Origin: Chitinophaga chungangae
GTDB lineage: Bacteria > Bacteroidota > Bacteroidia > Chitinophagales > Chitinophagaceae
Assembly (NCBI RefSeq): GCF_017742215.1
Contig: NZ_JAGHKP010000002.1
Location: 1,212,737-1,276,736 of the forward strand
DNA length: 64,000 nucleotides
Direction: 5' to 3'
Shown here: in pieces, positions 63,863 to 64,000 of the stretch
Layout: each line of letters begins with the position of its first letter
Numbering within the stretch: position 1 is the stretch's first letter
Translations under genes and position numbers: made by a program
The notes under the pieces: model-generated
What the model saw: the letters and a program-made list of their open reading frames with translations, nothing else
Databases searched by the model: none
What the model was told of the DNA's origin: nothing

Positions 63863-64000
63863 ATGCAAACGGCAACCACTTATCAGCAAAGAATCGATGA
63901 ATTTACCCTACAGCTGGGCCAGACCGAAAGCCGGTTGAAACAGCTCAGCCTGGCGAGGCTCCTGTGTTTCGTGGGTATCCTTTTTTTCGGCGTTCAGTAT
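63863..64000 (+). CDS. N-terminus of a membrane-anchored protein (partial), possibly MutS-related
   Basis: 46 residues are visible before the window ends: a short helical, Gln-rich start (TYQQRIDEFTLQLGQ) and the beginning of a hydrophobic helix (LLCFVGILFFGVQY). This resembles the start of Bacteroidota MutS-domain-V proteins with N-terminal membrane helices, but the identification needs the missing part. A TATCTTTC box lies 4 nt before the ATG. Confidence 0.45.
   Translation, partial: MQTATTYQQRIDEFTLQLGQTESRLKQLSLARLLCFVGILFFGVQY

Overview
The window looks like a stretch of core chromosome from a Bacteroidota bacterium, most likely Chitinophagaceae (Chitinophaga-like). The evidence is moderate-to-high GC coding sequence with AT-rich gaps, almost no Shine-Dalgarno sequences, -7 boxes of the TAnnTTTG type, and lineage markers: GldC, DUF4290, DUF6089, DUF5522, an IPExxxVDY-type protein, paired OmpH/Skp genes after BamA, and a fused IcmF. 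No insertion sequence, prophage, CRISPR array or rRNA operon was seen.

Layout. 1-5.2 kb: small genes mostly on the minus strand (pterin dehydratase, IPExxxVDY protein, alkyltransferase-like protein, DUF5522, TrmB), then a 141-nt tRNA-like RNA with its own promoter and terminator, an Lrp regulator, tryptophan 2,3-dioxygenase and an SDR protein. 5.4-9.3 kb: DUF4290-murA-gmk and a CorB/HlyC-type membrane protein. 9.3-18.5 kb: a gap with a candidate small RNA, tatC, rpiB, an M28 peptidase, a UvrD/PcrA helicase, recX, an omega-amidase and an ArnT-like glycosyltransferase. 18.6-31.1 kb: thiL and an inositol-monophosphatase-like gene, a GH3 protein, a LysE exporter, KorB without a neighbouring KorA, a cell-wall amidase, an acyl-CoA dehydrogenase, a hydrolase, a GT2 and a class I terpene synthase. 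31.1-35.8 kb: a gap with repeated 12-mers, an ABC permease, a lipoprotein, a GT4, gldC, a YqeY-like gene and cvpA.

35.9-45.6 kb is an envelope cluster on one strand: alpha/beta hydrolase, CBS-ACT protein, a BamA-like barrel protein, nadK, DUF6089, uppS, bamA and two OmpH/Skp chaperones. 45.6-48.5 kb carries rpmH, rnpA, yidD and an S41 protease; rpmH is preceded by a duplicated RNA hairpin with a compensatory base-pair change. 48.5-57.4 kb has a lipoprotein phosphodiesterase, a Tat-exported Gfo/Idh/MocA protein with a DUF1080 lipoprotein, superoxide dismutase, a PAS-LuxR regulator next to a perfect 24-bp palindrome, a J-domain-like mini-protein, an SPFH protein, a TadA-like deaminase and ligA. 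57.5-64 kb has an amidohydrolase, a NrtR-like regulator, a gap with a second candidate small RNA, icmF and the start of a membrane-anchored protein.

Functionally the window is dominated by envelope biogenesis (MurA, UppS, BamA, Skp, YidD, TatC, amidase, glycosyltransferases), nucleic-acid maintenance (UvrD, RecX, LigA, TrmB, RnpA, TadA) and central metabolism (RpiB, NadK, ThiL, IcmF, acyl-CoA dehydrogenase, KorB). The most unusual content is non-coding: the tRNA-like element, the rpmH leader duplication, two or three orphan promoter/terminator units and the repeats beside the terpene synthase. All identifications rest on reading motifs by eye; no database search was run.
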